Shown: positions 1 to 13,452, counted from the stretch's first letter. The stretch is DNA of 64,000 nt from Antedon mediterranea (GCF_964355755.1 NC_092673.1:26171001-26235000), one strand, 5' to 3'. Numbers and translations: made by a program. The notes: generated from the letters alone by a model not told the origin.

Positions 1-3000
1 TGGATGACAAAGGTTTGCTAGTCTTTTAACCTTAACGACTTTAATAACTTACATTGAAGGATCAAGTTACCAACTTTAATTTTAATTAATACATTAATGA
101 TAACGATATTCCACATGCATTCGGCCTATTTGACCAACAACGTGGCGTTATTTTAAATTCCAATATTTTCATTACTGCTTTAAAATTAGATGTAATTCAG
201 GTTGTTCGTGGTGGGAAGTAAAGGTCGAGTAAAACTGACCTGCGAAAACGATTGACCTAGTTCTGAAGTCATTGCTGACTAACAACAATAATGTTGGCTT
301 AAAGTCTTCTAGCGTAAAATAACGAGAGAAGTCTACCATTTACATTCAAGATAAATTTATGGTTATGTAGTTTTAAACATACCATTATTTTTGCGTTTTA
401 CCTTTTATATTGAATATATTTAATGACCATAGAAAATAACAAAACAAAAGTGAATGTTTTGATTAAAATATTAATATAACCATGTATAGTACACAAAACA
501 GATAAATAATTTTATTGCAGTACAATTATTACTTATTACTACTGTATTACTATAGGGTGGGATTTTATATGGGTATGGATATGTAGCCACTTCACCTTAA
601 TACTACAGAATAGTTTTCTCGTTGTCGATTTATTGATGGTGAATACTTTTATAGGTATATTATTATTATTATTTATAAGTAATACCAATATTGGAAGAAA
701 AACGATGATATATTTAGGTTTAAATTATTAAATGTGTCTTCTAAATTCTTTACATATTTGCAAGCAATCTATATTATGAATGTTACAATCAATTAATATA
801 CATACAAATATGAATAATTAACTAACAGAACATTTTTATCAACTTTTCCTGCATTATGGATAGCTACCACAAATGACATTTGAATAAGAATATTAAACAT
901 CACTTAATATGCAAAAACGTGCATAATCAATTAACATATTGTGTTGCTTTATTTTTTTTAAATTTGTAAAATACATTGTTATATATTTCTTAAGCAAATT
1001 TCTGAATACCATTGACTCAATAGATAAAAGCAGTGAGTATGCTCAGCAATCATTAAGACATGTTAAATTACGTTTGATTACAAACTGCACAATTTTATCC
1101 ACAGCTTGTTCAGTGAAGGTGATGTTTGCATCTAATTATGTATATGAAAACAGAGATCTATATGTGAAATTAATGAACACAGTGATAAGGTGATAATTTT
1201 AAAACATTATAGACAGTTATCACTATTGTCGATGGAATTTCTGCTCTTCCTCCTCCTCCTCCAAAATAATATTAATTTTCATCTTCATTTTTTAATTAAA
1301 TTCTTGTCCACCTTACTAAACTAAAAAAAAATTACTAATTGTCATCCATTCATTAAAGGTAGACATTTTGGTTATATAATGATATGTACATGTTAGAATG
1401 TGGATATGGTTATAATGGAACATGGTGTACACATTTCTTTATCCTCAACCAACAGTGCTTGTCTTACTACAAAATTAACAACACAATAAAAACCATAAAA
1501 TAATTTCCTCATAAACACCACCATTCCCCACCTCCAACTCAAATTGTGATTACAATACTTGTCTTTTAAGGTATAAACCATATTATTCTCTCAGGCAACT
1601 TACAATTTGGCAAAATCTATTGCAGGTTGTACCAGAATGTGAATTACACGCTGTCGAACAGTGCCACATTATAGTAGGGACTTTACGAAACAGGACGGTT
1701 AGGGGAGGACGACGGAGATTCTGTGTTCGCTAGAGTGTAAAATCATAAACATACGACATAGCCGTATCATCTAGCATAAACACCATAGAACCGTTTGTAA
1801 CCAAAAATAGCCCTACCTGAATGAACCACCTGAGCAAAATATATATATACCGTATATTGTCTTTTGCTCACAATATTTACATCTAAACTGACACCTTGTA
1901 TTTCTGATTATACTTTTATTGAATTTTTATTTATATTTATGACTAAATAATACTTCTTATGTGAATAAAGATCTTGAATAATAATTTTGATATAAAATCC
2001 ATAAACTACTAAAAAATTGAATAAAGATATAAATATCATTCATTTTCTGTATAAATTAATTAATTAAATAATTTCATATTTATGCACAATATTCTTTTAA
2101 ATATCGATATTTCTGTTGCCAAGCAGAAAAAAATAATACCTTTGCAACCATTAATTAATCATCATCAATTAAATACCTATTATTAGCTGGGATTACAAGA
2201 GGCAATTTGTAATATTATCATATCAATAATTTTAATTTATTAATAACTCAATTATTATTAATGGAGGTTATAAATCAACCTATTAAGATATTCGTTGGAA
2301 TTAACAGCACAAATCCCCAATTATCAAAATGAACAATATTTAATAGTGCAATAGGAATGGGTTGTGCTATACATGATAGATGCGACAATATGCTTGTAAT
2401 GATTGAATATTTTTTACTTGGAGGATAGCTGCCATTGTATAACAGCCATGTTGTCCAGAAGACAGGAGGAAATTCGGACCACAGCTTTGATACGAGCGTT
2501 AAGCCTTGCCTATACCCTCAAACTTTATGCGACAAAAAAATGTGATGTGCCCATATATGGACATGATGATGTCATATCACTACCACATTTGGGCATCATA
2601 TTTGGGCACATCGCAGTAGTGATGGTGTAGTTTGATAGTGTAGACAGGGCTTTAATTTATAATGGAACAGTAGAATCCCTGCTTTGGGACATCACTATTC
2701 AGGGGTAACTTCCCATGAAAAAATGGGGTGCAGGGAAAATATATGCATCAATACTATGACCATTCTATGAACTATTATTAATGGAACATTTTTATTGGGT
2801 CCCAAAGTTGTTTTCTCAAAAGTGGTTATACTGTATATATATCTTTTGGGAAGTGGACATTGATTACGATGTATTCAATAACTGTACAACATGTACTAGG
2901 GAATTTTTTCACATGTTTTAGTTGAACTTCCCTGCACTGATTATAAAAGCAAATATTTGCCGAATCATCATACAAACACATTTTGTCTTGGTATTTAACT

Positions 3001-4327
3001 AATTTACCCAAGTGTAAGCAATTCTGCCATCTTTACGCATCGAACATTCAGTCCACAAAGAGGTCAAAAGATACTATACCCTTCAGTATCACAGGTATCA
3101 GCTACAAATATTATTGTTGATATCAAGTTAGCAGAAAATAAAAATATAACGTAATTAAATATATCAAATGAACTTATATTTACATCATTTAGAGTTTCAC
3201 TCTTTTTTTCAGACTATTTTAAAAATAACTTTGACATTAAACATTGAGAATAAATATAAAAATGTTATTAAAATGAAAAATAGTATTTATAAATCACATT
3301 ATTATAATTTTGATGATTGATTTGATTGCAGGTGAGAAAGCTAAATGTAGTCATGTGACATAGATACGCTAATACCCTAGGTAATGGAATTCAATAATAT
3401 CTTAAAAACTTCTATTTTCATATCTCGTTATGATGCAGGAATGTCATTAAACATATTTGATCCAAAAAATGTCTTAATACGACCCGTTCTGAATATTGTT
3501 CAATTTTACATTTAAATGTAATACTGGTTTATAATATGCAGTAATTACTAGTGTAAATAAATACATTTTTGAAGGAGATGTTAAACTTGATTTAAATAAA
3601 ATAAATGATTATGATTACGTGTTTTGATAATTTATGCGAGAATGATTTTGATATGGTTATTGAATTTCTTGATAATTGTGCACATTTTTTTTATTGACAT
3701 GGAGACCCGATCCTACTACAGTAATAGCTTTGTGTGGTGTGTGCATGTCTGCTGGTGCCTATTGTGTTTATTAGGAGAGAATTCTTGTAGGGCCTACTGT
3801 ATTATGTAACATGGTATCAAATAATAGGTGAAAGGTCACCATATAAACAGGGGGGGGGGGAAACAATGTTGAATTGAGAAAGTAGGCATACACTAAATTT
3901 CAATTTAATTGTGACATTTAGCGTATGTAATAAGTGTGTATACAGTATGCAATAAATAAAGTGAAGAATCCGGTATCTATTTGTAATAAAAAATGGTAGC
4001 ATTTAATTTGTAGAACTGTCAACAACATACAGCTGTCAGTCACTAGGCAGACGATCAACGTCACCCACATGCTAAATAATTCGCGAGAAAAAACCTTTAA
4101 TTTCCCTGAAAATGAAAACCAAATAATACGATTCTAAAAATACGAAGTCTGGTATCTGAAAATTAAGTAAATACTATGCTGAATTGTAAATATCTGTCGA
4201 CCATTACAGAGAGCAGTATATAAATTAATTGCAACTTAATAGCAGTCGCCATAGAAAGTTATCGATTTAATGGAGCGAGAGTACTGATGATGATGCCTAG
4301 AAATGCCGGGTAGGATTACTTACTTAC
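1..4327. other. Intron or intergenic DNA, no gene recognised
   Basis: AT-rich, with short ORFs only. It holds one MITE (2499-2655), a G run at about 3850-3859 and otherwise no structure I can name. It may be the second intron of the unnamed minus-strand gene. Confidence 0.5.
2499..2655. mobile_element. MITE family A (TA-flanked palindromic element), copy 1
   Basis: It carries the family's internal motif (GTGATGTGCCCA ... TTTGGGCACATC) and ends TTTGATAGTGTAGACAGGGCTTTA. The left end is diverged. Other copies are at 11750, 13453, 15191, 16309, 27160, 34089 and 44542. Confidence 0.75.
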
Positions 4328-4396
4328 CATTTACTCCTTGATCTCCCTCTTCCGCTCCCTTCTTCTTCTTCTTGTTTTTCTTCAGAGCCGCTCCCA
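4328..4396 (-). CDS. Lysine-rich second exon of an unrecognised gene
   Basis: A 69-nt exon with CCAG acceptor and GTAAGT donor, phase 1 at both ends. It reads GAALKKNKKKKKGAEEGDQG then VN. A run of lysine codons (AAG mostly) could be a nuclear-localisation or ribosome/RNA-binding tail, as in several unrelated families. Because it is symmetric, it could be skipped. No following exon is recognised between 4327 and 1. Confidence 0.5.
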
Positions 4397-5455
4397 CTGG
4401 AAAACAAAATAACCAACAATAATTACTAAATATGATATCTAAAACCCAAAACATCACAAATAACGTAGGCTTACTTACTCATTGATTATAATAATACTCC
4501 CTCCTTCTTGAGCTTACTCCAGCAGGTAAGAAGTGCTTATAATATTTTAACTGTCGCGCAAATGCAAACCCTACAGCGCCCTCTCTTGGATATCAACTTT
4601 CTAATAATGATAATATAATGTACATACAGTACTGTAATTTAAGCAATAGGCCTACATAAAAATGTTTAACAGTTTTGGGGTTTTTTTTTTGTTTTTTTGT
4701 TTTTTTATTTCATTTCTAAAAGAACAACAATACAAAAAGGGTTTAATAGTTTACTGAGATTAATTATGAAGTAACTTTTGAATGCATAAGTCACAGTTTT
4801 TATTGTAGCCCATCTCAACCCATCTAAAACAAAATATAAGCCTACTATCAAATTAAACAAAATAAATAAAATAGCAGCGCATTAATTCGCCGCATCTCTC
4901 ACACTCTTCTAGACTATAAGTACCTTTTTCAACAAATATAAAATATATACAAAGAATAATATTCTTTTTTATAACTATTCTTTCAATTGCATAGGAGGCC
5001 GATCAAATTCACGAACAAAATGATGCCTGTATTTTCTTCGAGTGTGTGTGTTGTGGTTGTGTAATCAATTGAATGGCTAATTTCTAGAGCAAGATAATGT
5101 CATTGAAAACGTTTGCCATGACAATTTACAACAAAAATGATTGTCATCGATTTATGGATTTGATTATAATTCTCGGACCATAACTACTTGCTCTCTAAAC
5201 TATAGAGGGCGATAGAACACAATACGGTATCTTGTGTTACTTTAATGTTCACACATGTGCATTCCAAAACATTAAATTTTATACAAGTATTTATAGTATG
5301 TATTTACATTGTGTTAATACGATCAATAATAAATAGATTATCGTATTATTTGACGTGGACAATCTGTAAACAGTAGATATATTGACGGCAATATGAAGAT
5401 TAAAACAAAGACGATTAAGATATTGATGCTAGGCCTACCAAAGTGTGATACCAGT

Positions 5456-5486
5456 GAAGAGTTAAATTACTTTAATTTAACTCTTC
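5456..5486. repeat. Perfect short hairpin GAAGAGTTAAATT...AATTTAACTCTTC
   Basis: 13-bp arms around a 5-base loop, followed by CCTTG. A shorter relative lies at 9178-9196. Confidence 0.7.
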
Positions 5487-6410
5487 CCTTGTGATACATG
5501 AAAGATAATGGGCAGAGATGAAGATATTTAGGATGGGATGATAATGTTATTTACGTCATGATTGTGGTGGCGGGGTGTGTGTGCTTGTGCAATTTGTTAT
5601 CGAAACAATACTCCATAGCCAGTAGGCAAATTTAGATACTCTTTTAAAAAAGTCTCCACAACCTATCTCGAAAAAATCCCGTCAGTATCTTAATTGACTA
5701 AATGTATATTTATTATAAGCATAGGCCTACAATGTACACTAACTTAATGTTTTCAGTGACATTAAACATGAAAATAAATACAGCTTAATTGGCTTTTGCA
5801 ACTCTAGCAATGAACTTACCATACTTTAAAGAAATATGTGTTACACTTGTAATTAACAGATATCAATCATTATGTTAGTGATGATGATTATGATGTACGT
5901 TCATTATAATCATGAATAATGATCGTCCATCATTTTATCATCATAATCATTAAATAATCATCATCATTATTAGTATGTACTTTATTAATTATCACTTTAG
6001 TAATGGTTTAGTGTAGGTCTTAGTTAAACTAATACAATTCGCAGTGCAGTTCATTATTATAGGCCTATTCATATTTTCACAAATAAAAAATGGATTTAAA
6101 TCCGCTTATATACTTTAATTTATATCATTCTAATCAACTTTAAAATAAGATTGAATTTGTCTAATCCTGATATCAAAATGTATTTTATTGTACAGTGTAC
6201 AGTACTTCATATTTTAACGTATATGAATTAGGTAATTAGCGGAAAACTGATGGAATTCCATTGTGTTATGAAATCGATTAAGCCTTAATAACTTAATACA
6301 AGTTTCGACACAAAGCATTCAATAAGTCACATTTGTACAAACTATTACATCGCACTCTGTAGAAGAAGCGAACTTCAAATGAAAAAAAATAAACAACAAA
6401 AGAAACGAAC

Positions 6411-6438
6411 CTTGCGTTGTAGCTGCCGCCGCTGCCAT
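6411..6438 (-). CDS. Candidate first coding exon (b) of an unrecognised gene
   Basis: It reads MAAAAATTQ plus one base, with a GTTCGT donor, in a small GC-rich island within AT-rich DNA. Joined to 4328-4396 it gives MAAAAATTQVGAALKKNK and onward in frame. I do not recognise the protein. Confidence 0.5.
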
Positions 6439-6814
6439 CGTCGTACAGTTACCGAGTTGTAATTAGCTTACGAAATAAACAAATATGAGGACTATAAACA
6501 CACGTCTAGCATATCCAATAGGTCGGGTTAACTGAACGATTTGATATTTTATTATTTGTGTGTAGTTAAGTCTGCTATGAATGATCTATACTTCATTAGA
6601 ACACAGTGTGTATGCTTTATGCCACGAACGATCGTTTTTCGATCGAATCCAACTGCATTATGCCCAGTGAGTTGTAACCATATATTTTGTGTACACTTGG
6701 TTGGTCTCCCAAATTTAATTGTAATATTATGCTTATATATAGAACCATACGTCGTCAGATCAGTGACAAACACAATTGACGCATGCTTACAAGAGCCTAT
6801 GATATTTTCATAAA

Positions 6815-6992
6815 CGTTTGCACGCGCGCGTAAATAATCTACCATTTTTCATCAGCAATTAATCGCGCGCGTACAAAAAGCATAACGTTTTCTTTACCAT
6901 ATGCACGCGCGCGTACAAGTCATACAATTAATATCAGCGTTTGAACGCGCGTGTACAAACCATGCGTTTAAACGCGCGTGTACGAAAGCCAT
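6815..6992. repeat. Degenerate tandem array with ACGCGCGCGTAC core (5 copies)
   Basis: Cores of the form (TTTGA)ACGCGCG(C/T)GTACAAA recur at about 6820, 6863, 6904, 6942 and 6969. The spacing is 27-43 bp. The CpG-rich core is unusual in this AT-rich DNA. The array is about 380 bases upstream of candidate first exon (b). Confidence 0.75.
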
Positions 6993-8333
6993 ACCGTTTT
7001 TAACAACGTCACCACGAACAAACTATTTCTATTGTAATGAAGAATACATATTTTGCTTTTTTATTTTACTCATTCCACGTGCGGCGGAGAAATTTATGAC
7101 TTGACTTGACCAAAGATAACCTCAATTAAAAAAATATTCTGATTTTTAATACATTAAAATTGCCTTGAATTAATACAAAACAACTCACCTTCCCTCATAT
7201 CATTTAATCAAATGAGTGACTTACAATAATTAAAACTATACGATAACATATATATATGTATACGATATACATATACATATGCACTTTGTATTAAAAAAAA
7301 CATCTTTTTTTTTTACATTTAGAGAGCGAACATTTTATTTATTATCGACATGTGTGAAACTATTTAATACAACCGATTATTTTGAATGGAATCTTCACGA
7401 TACAACCGAGTGCAATTTGTTAATCAAATATTTCCATTTATTGAAACACAATAATGAGATACGTAGATGGTAGAGATGAATTTGCTTAAACGATCTGCTT
7501 GGAGATGGTTGCCTTGGCTTGGTCTAGATGGCGATCTTCTTGCTGAGGGAGACGATATAGACCTTTGCACGAGAGCGCCTTGGCACGGGAGCATCAAGTC
7601 ACTCCACCACTTGTCTGCTCAGTCTTTGGAGATACAATGATGGCGTGCTTGCAAGACGTCTGATGGGATTACAGTATGCAAATGAATGTTTAATTATCGG
7701 TTTTTTGAAGTTGCACGAAATACGTGGCGTTATCCTTAACACGTTAACGCCTCGGACGCTTCGGCTACATTGAGATCTGAAGCGTATTGCTGTGCGTCTG
7801 CATTTTCTTCAAGTCATTAATTCTTTTATTTAGTGTTTTCTAAAATAAAGATGATCAATCATGCGAGAATTATTCCTGCTAATAGAAATAAGCCCAAGTC
7901 AATCAGATTTTGTCGAAACTTACTCGCTGTTCCTTACAGTGTGGACACGTGACGTATGTTCTGTGAATGACGTCATCGATCTTTCCGGGCCAACACATTA
8001 TATGGTTGCTTATAACACTCGAGACAACAATTTCAAATGTTAAAAATAAACCAAAAGTACGCTGCCAGTCACAGTTTGTTAAAACATAATAATGATAAAA
8101 TGCGTAGCGTATTTTTTAAAGTAAAATTCAAGGTTATAGGCTATAACCGGATCTTTTAACACCATGTATCAACTCATTTTAACATTGTGTTTTATAGTAG
8201 GCCTACTGTATCTTTTTATTGAGGATATTTCCAACTAGAAAAAGGGAGGAAACACCAAATATAGCAATCCAATGCTCCGTAAAAAGGTTCATCTCCAACT
8301 TTTCAGATTCAAGCGAATTGAGTATAGTTCGTA

Positions 8334-8476
8334 AAGCTTGGTTCCCACTAGGACGCAACGTAAGTAACTTGACCAATCACAAGCGATGGATTATCCAAAC
8401 TGTCGCTTGGATTGGTCAATTCGTCGGTTGCGTTGCGTTTACGTCCTCGCGTTGCGCCCTAGTGGGAACCAAGCTT
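8334..8476. mobile_element. MITE family B (AAGCTTGGTTCCCACTAG), best copy
   Basis: A near-perfect palindrome: AAGCTTGGTTCCCACTAGG at the left, CCTAGTGGGAACCAAGCTT at the right, each flanked by TA. Internal ACCAATCACAAGCGATGG and its partner continue the pairing. It has no coding capacity. Diverged copies are at 11913, 21107 and 23226. Confidence 0.85.
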
Positions 8477-8821
8477 TAACGATAGCAATTTTGTTTACCA
8501 TGTCTTTTTAAAATCATTGTTTATTACAATGAAATACAATTTAGATAGTTTTGTCATGTGTGACTCAAATTAAAATTTATAATAATGATTTAGAGTAATA
8601 ATAATAATCTACTTGAGTTAACAATCTGAAAGTATCTGACGTTTTCAAAGCCCACTCTAAATTATTAGTCATAATTCCAACTTATTATTTTTTTTTTTAA
8701 GAACGTTATTACTAAGTTGATCAGTTCATTATTTTTTCCCCTTGAAAACAAAGGACGTTTGTTACAAAATTAAGATACTATGTGAACCTTTCTAGTAATA
8801 TTTATTTGTGATTGTTGGTTG

Positions 8822-8940
8822 ATAGTTCGTATCGTGGTTCGATGCGGCTCGTGTCGTGGTTCGATGCGGCTCGTGTCGTGGTTCGGTAGTTCGCGGTTCG
8901 ATAGGTCGTGGTTCGATAGTTCGTGATTTAACAGTTCGTG
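8822..8940. repeat. Short-period array of GTTCG(A/T) and TCGTGG motifs
   Basis: TCGTGGTTCGATGCGGCTCG is repeated about 20-21 bp apart, then degenerates to TTCG(A)TAG units of 10-16 bp. CpG is preserved. Confidence 0.7.
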
Positions 8941-9867
8941 TTTAAGATAATTATATAAAATGGAAGCACAAAATAGTAGGCCTATACGAAGAAGTATAAA
9001 ATCAGTCTAATCTATAACATTAAGTTTTTATACGAACACACTGTAACGGTAGGCCTATTCTCATCTATCGTGGTCAAACAAAATGGCTTAGTAAAACTTT
9101 ATTTTACTTTTAGAACTGATTTACGAGAAACATACAGAATGAAAAAGCTGCTAGCTTGTCCGATTATTTATACCAGAGAAGAGTGAATCACTCTTCCCTT
9201 TTTAAAGCATGTTCTTGAGCAACCGTACTTAACATATATGCAAATAGTAAGCGATAACGAAACAGTACCTTCAGCAGTGCATCAAAGAATTTAAAAAATA
9301 TAACCATTACAACTTCGTGAAATGCTAGTTCATTTTGTATAACGTAAAACAGGATGCATAGGCCTACTACACCACGCTCAAAGGTTAATATTTACCCGTA
9401 AAATAATATTTAGACACAAATTGTTCAGTCTTTAATCCAACCATATTAGTATTTGGTACCATTTTAATTGGTATCATGGACTTAAATTACCTTACTCTCA
9501 TTCTTAATTTAATCACAGGCTATGATTAATCCGACGGTAAACAATAAAACGATATTGTGAAGTCAATAACAGAACTTTAAAAAATCATTATATGTATAAT
9601 GAATTCAATAATAAATATGAAATGTATGAATGCCTATAATTGATTCCGTCTTGTTTTTAATCATTAAACGCACGACGTAATCGATTGGATCGTATAATTT
9701 AAAAGGTCTTTTATATAGTTTCTATAGAGATTGTGGAAAATTGTTTATGTTGTTATTTTTAATCGATTTAATTGAAATAACAACCGCCGTGTAGTACAGT
9801 AATATTAACATTATATGAGTAAAACGTGGGTGAGATAGATTATTATTAAACATAATACATAAAAACG

Positions 9868-10062
9868 CTGTGTCAGCGTTTAAACGCGCGCGTACAAAAG
9901 TTGTATATTTTTTAGCGGGGTTTGAACGCGCGTATAAAAGCTGTATCACTTTTAGCAGCGTTTTAAAGCGCGCGTACAAAATGTATTCCATCGTCGTTTG
10001 AACACGCGCGTACAAAAATGTTATCATTTTCGTCAGTGTTTTTGAACACGGCGTGTAAAACG
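9868..10062. repeat. Second degenerate array with ACGCGCGCGTAC core (5 copies)
   Basis: Cores recur at about 9880, 9921, 9963, 10000 and 10043, with a period of about 40 bp. They have the same core and orientation as 6815-6992. The open frame across it (9722-10072, minus) is a by-product of the repeat. Confidence 0.75.
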
Positions 10063-10492
10063 ATGGCATCACGTATTTCGTACGCTAAAAAATCCGTGAA
10101 TTAATATTAGATTTAACTTGACAAAACTGTCACTAGAATATACGAAGTAGTATGTTCCACATTTATTCAATACATATCGATAAATCAACATGTATGACAA
10201 TTAAATTAAATTTGAACTGTGTATCAACATTCAAATTTCAAGGTCACATTGGATACAGGTAGTAGGGACTATAATGTATTGTAGGCCAACATTAAATCAC
10301 AGTGAAACAAAAGTATTGTATTGCAACGAGAATTATTTATTATGACGGTAACGCTTGTCAACTGAAACAAACATATGATTGACGACGATAACATGTTGGA
10401 TAATAGGCCTACTATAAACATTTATATAAATACTTTTTATATTATTAGCTATTACCGTATCTTTTAAAAGTAAATAAAGAAATGAATCTTAC

Positions 10493-10526
10493 CATTTGCG
10501 GATACATTAGCGTTACTGACCGCCAT
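10493..10526 (-). CDS. Candidate first coding exon (a) of an unrecognised gene
   Basis: ATG GCG start followed by codons reading MAVSNANVSAN, then a good GTAAGA donor after one base of the next codon (phase 1). This is the same end phase as the candidate first exon at 6411-6438, so both could join the exon at 4328-4396. Weak evidence: one short ORF with a donor. Confidence 0.4.
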
Positions 10527-11273
10527 ATCTCAATCGTATACGTCGTATATAAATTCAGCAATATCAATTATTGAAGCTTGTATTATAAAAATCAGTCTTT
10601 ACCACACCAGTCTAACGAGGAAGTGTGATTGGTGAAACGATTTCAAACTGGGATTTGATTCAAGATGCTCTCATCACCTTCATTGTCCATGCTCTGTTGT
10701 TTGTATCCCCATTGCGCGACGATCGCGATCGATTTTACCCTATTAATGGCCAAGTCACACGCACGTACCGAAGTTCAGGGTCCATGCATCAAAAAATAAA
10801 AAATTAAAATCAAGCTAAGTCCATTGAATCGACGAACATGGTAATTCAATTGGTCTGATTTGATTATAGATAGATAACATGCGCGTGGATGGAATGTCAA
10901 TAAGCGTAATAGGCCTACAGTGTCAATTGATCGCAGTGGTGTACGGACCTTTTCCAGAAGACTGGGGCGACACACTAAACACGTGACGACACATGGTCCA
11001 AGAATCGCTCTTCATCATCCACCACATTACCATCCGGGTACTCCATGGTTCCAGTGCAAAGTCAAAGTTTGAAAATGATGTTACGGTACCCCATGACGTA
11101 ATCCAGACGTAACTAGGGGATTTCCCTTTAACTGAATCGTAAGATCTTTGACATGTTAGATGTTGAGAATTATAGAACAAAAAAAATACTAGAAAATTAT
11201 GAAAAAAGTGGATAACAGAAAAGAAATAATGCTCTGATTCCAAGAACAGTAACGTTGATAAAATAAAAATAAA

Positions 11274-11296
11274 AATATATATATATATATATATAA
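11274..11296. repeat. (AT)n microsatellite
   Basis: About eleven AT dinucleotides after an AAAAATAAAAATA stretch. Confidence 0.9.
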
Positions 11297-11749
11297 ATAC
11301 ACCAAACCAAACAAAAGTAAGAATAACAATGAATAGTTATTATTATTATTAGAAATAATTGTATTAATCTGTTGATGAAATGAAATGAATAAATAGTGGT
11401 TAACGCCACAAAAGAGAAAAAAAAAAAAAGATCTTTGACATCGTTAAACGCCAAAGGACTAATAGAGAGTTCTTTAGAATATTTAATGGATTATTCAGTA
11501 ATTAGAGCAACTGGATATTTTTCGTTAGTCATTAGGACTCGGGCAGTGAAAGGTGAATCGACCATGCCCCAGAAACAATCAATTAAGGATAATGCATACA
11601 CCTACATACAGCAACCTTGATATTGACATTAGACCCATTATTGCCCAATGTCTTAGCGATTTCACATCCATCAATGAAGGATACTTTTCGGTTCGAAATA
11701 ATAAAACGTCATAAAAATCGAATTGATATATATGCCATATTCATTAGTC

Positions 11750-11912
11750 TAAAGCTCTGTCTACACTAACAAACTTTGTGTGACAAAAAATTGTGATGTA
11801 CCCATGGACATGATGATGTCGTACCACTGCCATATTTGGGCGTATCACTACCATATTTGGGCACATCACACTTTTTATGTCAAACTAGTTTGATAGTGTA
11901 GACAGAGCTTTA
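11750..11912. mobile_element. MITE family A, copy 2
   Basis: TA, then AAGCTCTGTCTACACTA at the left and TAGTGTAGACAGAGCTT then TA at the right. The internal motif CATATTTGGGC is repeated. The TA flanks suggest a Tc1/mariner-type mover. Confidence 0.85.
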
Positions 11913-12019
11913 CGCTTGATTCAATTCACACTCTACGACGCAACGCAAGTAAAGTCATTTTACCAATCACAAACGATGGATCACATCCTTGCGTTGCGTT
12001 TTGAGTGGGAAGCCTGGTA
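11913..12019. mobile_element. MITE family B, diverged copy adjoining copy 2 of family A
   Basis: Contains GACGCAACGCAAGTAA, ACCAATCACAAACGATGG and GCGTTGCGTTTTGAGTGGG, the family B core. It begins one base after the TA flank of the previous element. Confidence 0.65.
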
Positions 12020-12901
12020 ACCACTCGACGCGACTCCGGCTCCGGCTCCGTCGATTTATCGTAAGAAAGTGCGCTTTGACAAGAAAACTTTTCTTTTTTT
12101 TTAAATTGACTCCCCTTTTCCCACATCCTTAAACGTTGTGATAAATTCATGTTATTCCAATATGATCCGATTCCAAATGTTGATAGCAAAGTATGACATA
12201 ATTTTATCTTTGTTCATTTATTTGTTTACAATAAAATATATTACCAATACAGTTTATCAAGGCATATAATATAAGGCAACGAGCACTCAAATTTGTTCTT
12301 GAAATTCTATCTAGAAAACCTGACGACGGGACCTTATTATACGTAAGTAACTCCAATTTTCATTGCAATAAATGAGTTCTCTTTGCTAAATTTCAAAATA
12401 ATGTTATTAATGTTTTGATATAAACCACCAATACAAAGCCATTTATTATCATTATTATCTACTTAATATATACAATATTTGTTTTCACATTTGATATTTA
12501 AACATAATTATATAATAATGATGATATAGGCCTTATATATGATTTTATGGCAGTAAAGTTTTGTAATAAAGATACACTGTTGTTTAAATTCAAAATTAAA
12601 TGTATATATAGAATCTTTTTTTTAATACTAATTTAAAAAGAAACTTCTCTGATTAAAAAATGAGAATTCTGTAATGATTATGGTTGTTACCCTTAATTAC
12701 CTGTTGAAATTAATCAATATAACATTAATTATATTTGTGAATGAGATTGTATGTTTAATTATACAACTGTACTTATAGGCCTACATTATGTCCTATGAGT
12801 GAATGAATATAAGAACTGTTTAACAACTATATCATAAACATTTATATTAAGTCATAACTCAATTCTCAGTGGTGTATCTCCACATACTACAATTATTTTG
12901 C

Positions 12902-13054
12902 CCAGTATCATAGAAATATTTGGTAATACAGCATCTCATTTGTATCACATGTGGTGCCTGTATCAACTATCATGTAAGGTAGTTAAGGGTTAGGTTATGG
13001 TATAACATGTGAAACACATGTGATGTTGTATCACCAACTATTCCTATGATACTG
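12902..13054. repeat. Imperfect palindromic element (about 34-bp arms)
   Basis: CCAGTATCATAGAAATATTT at the left pairs with the end ...CCTATGATACTGG at the right; about 29 of 34 arm positions pair. MITE-like, single copy in the window. Confidence 0.65.
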
Positions 13055-13452
13055 GAGATATCAAAATACAGTACAGAGATTCGGGTGCTTGTATAGAATA
13101 TGTTTACAATTATAGGAGCAAAAGGTCATAATTTTTGCAGTTAGAATGTAGTCTTAGTAGAGACAGACCCTGACTAGCACACCTTCTTCAACATGGGTGT
13201 CAACAATTCCCGGTTTAACATTTAAATATTTTGAAACCTATACATTAAATATCAAAGCAGTTTATGATTTTTTGGCTCAATGATTTACAAACTAGCAATC
13301 TATTGTAAAGGGTTAATATTAATTTGCAATTTGGTAGCGATAAACAATATTCAATTTCTTTGGTCAAATTTAGTTTTACTAAAAATATATAAATAATAAA
13401 TAAACATAACTGGGTTTTGAGAATCAATATCCAGGGTGTTCAGGTAAACAAT

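Noticed and set aside
6552-6845. Overlapping plus and minus frames of 90-97 codons
   Set aside because: No homology, and they lie between the candidate first exon and the CpG-core array; chance frames.
9722-10072. 116-codon minus-strand frame
   Set aside because: It crosses the ACGCGCGCGTAC array and has no family resemblance.
10923-11243. 106-codon minus-strand frame in balanced-composition DNA
   Set aside because: No recognised motif and no convincing splice sites; kept only as a remark under the intergenic entry.
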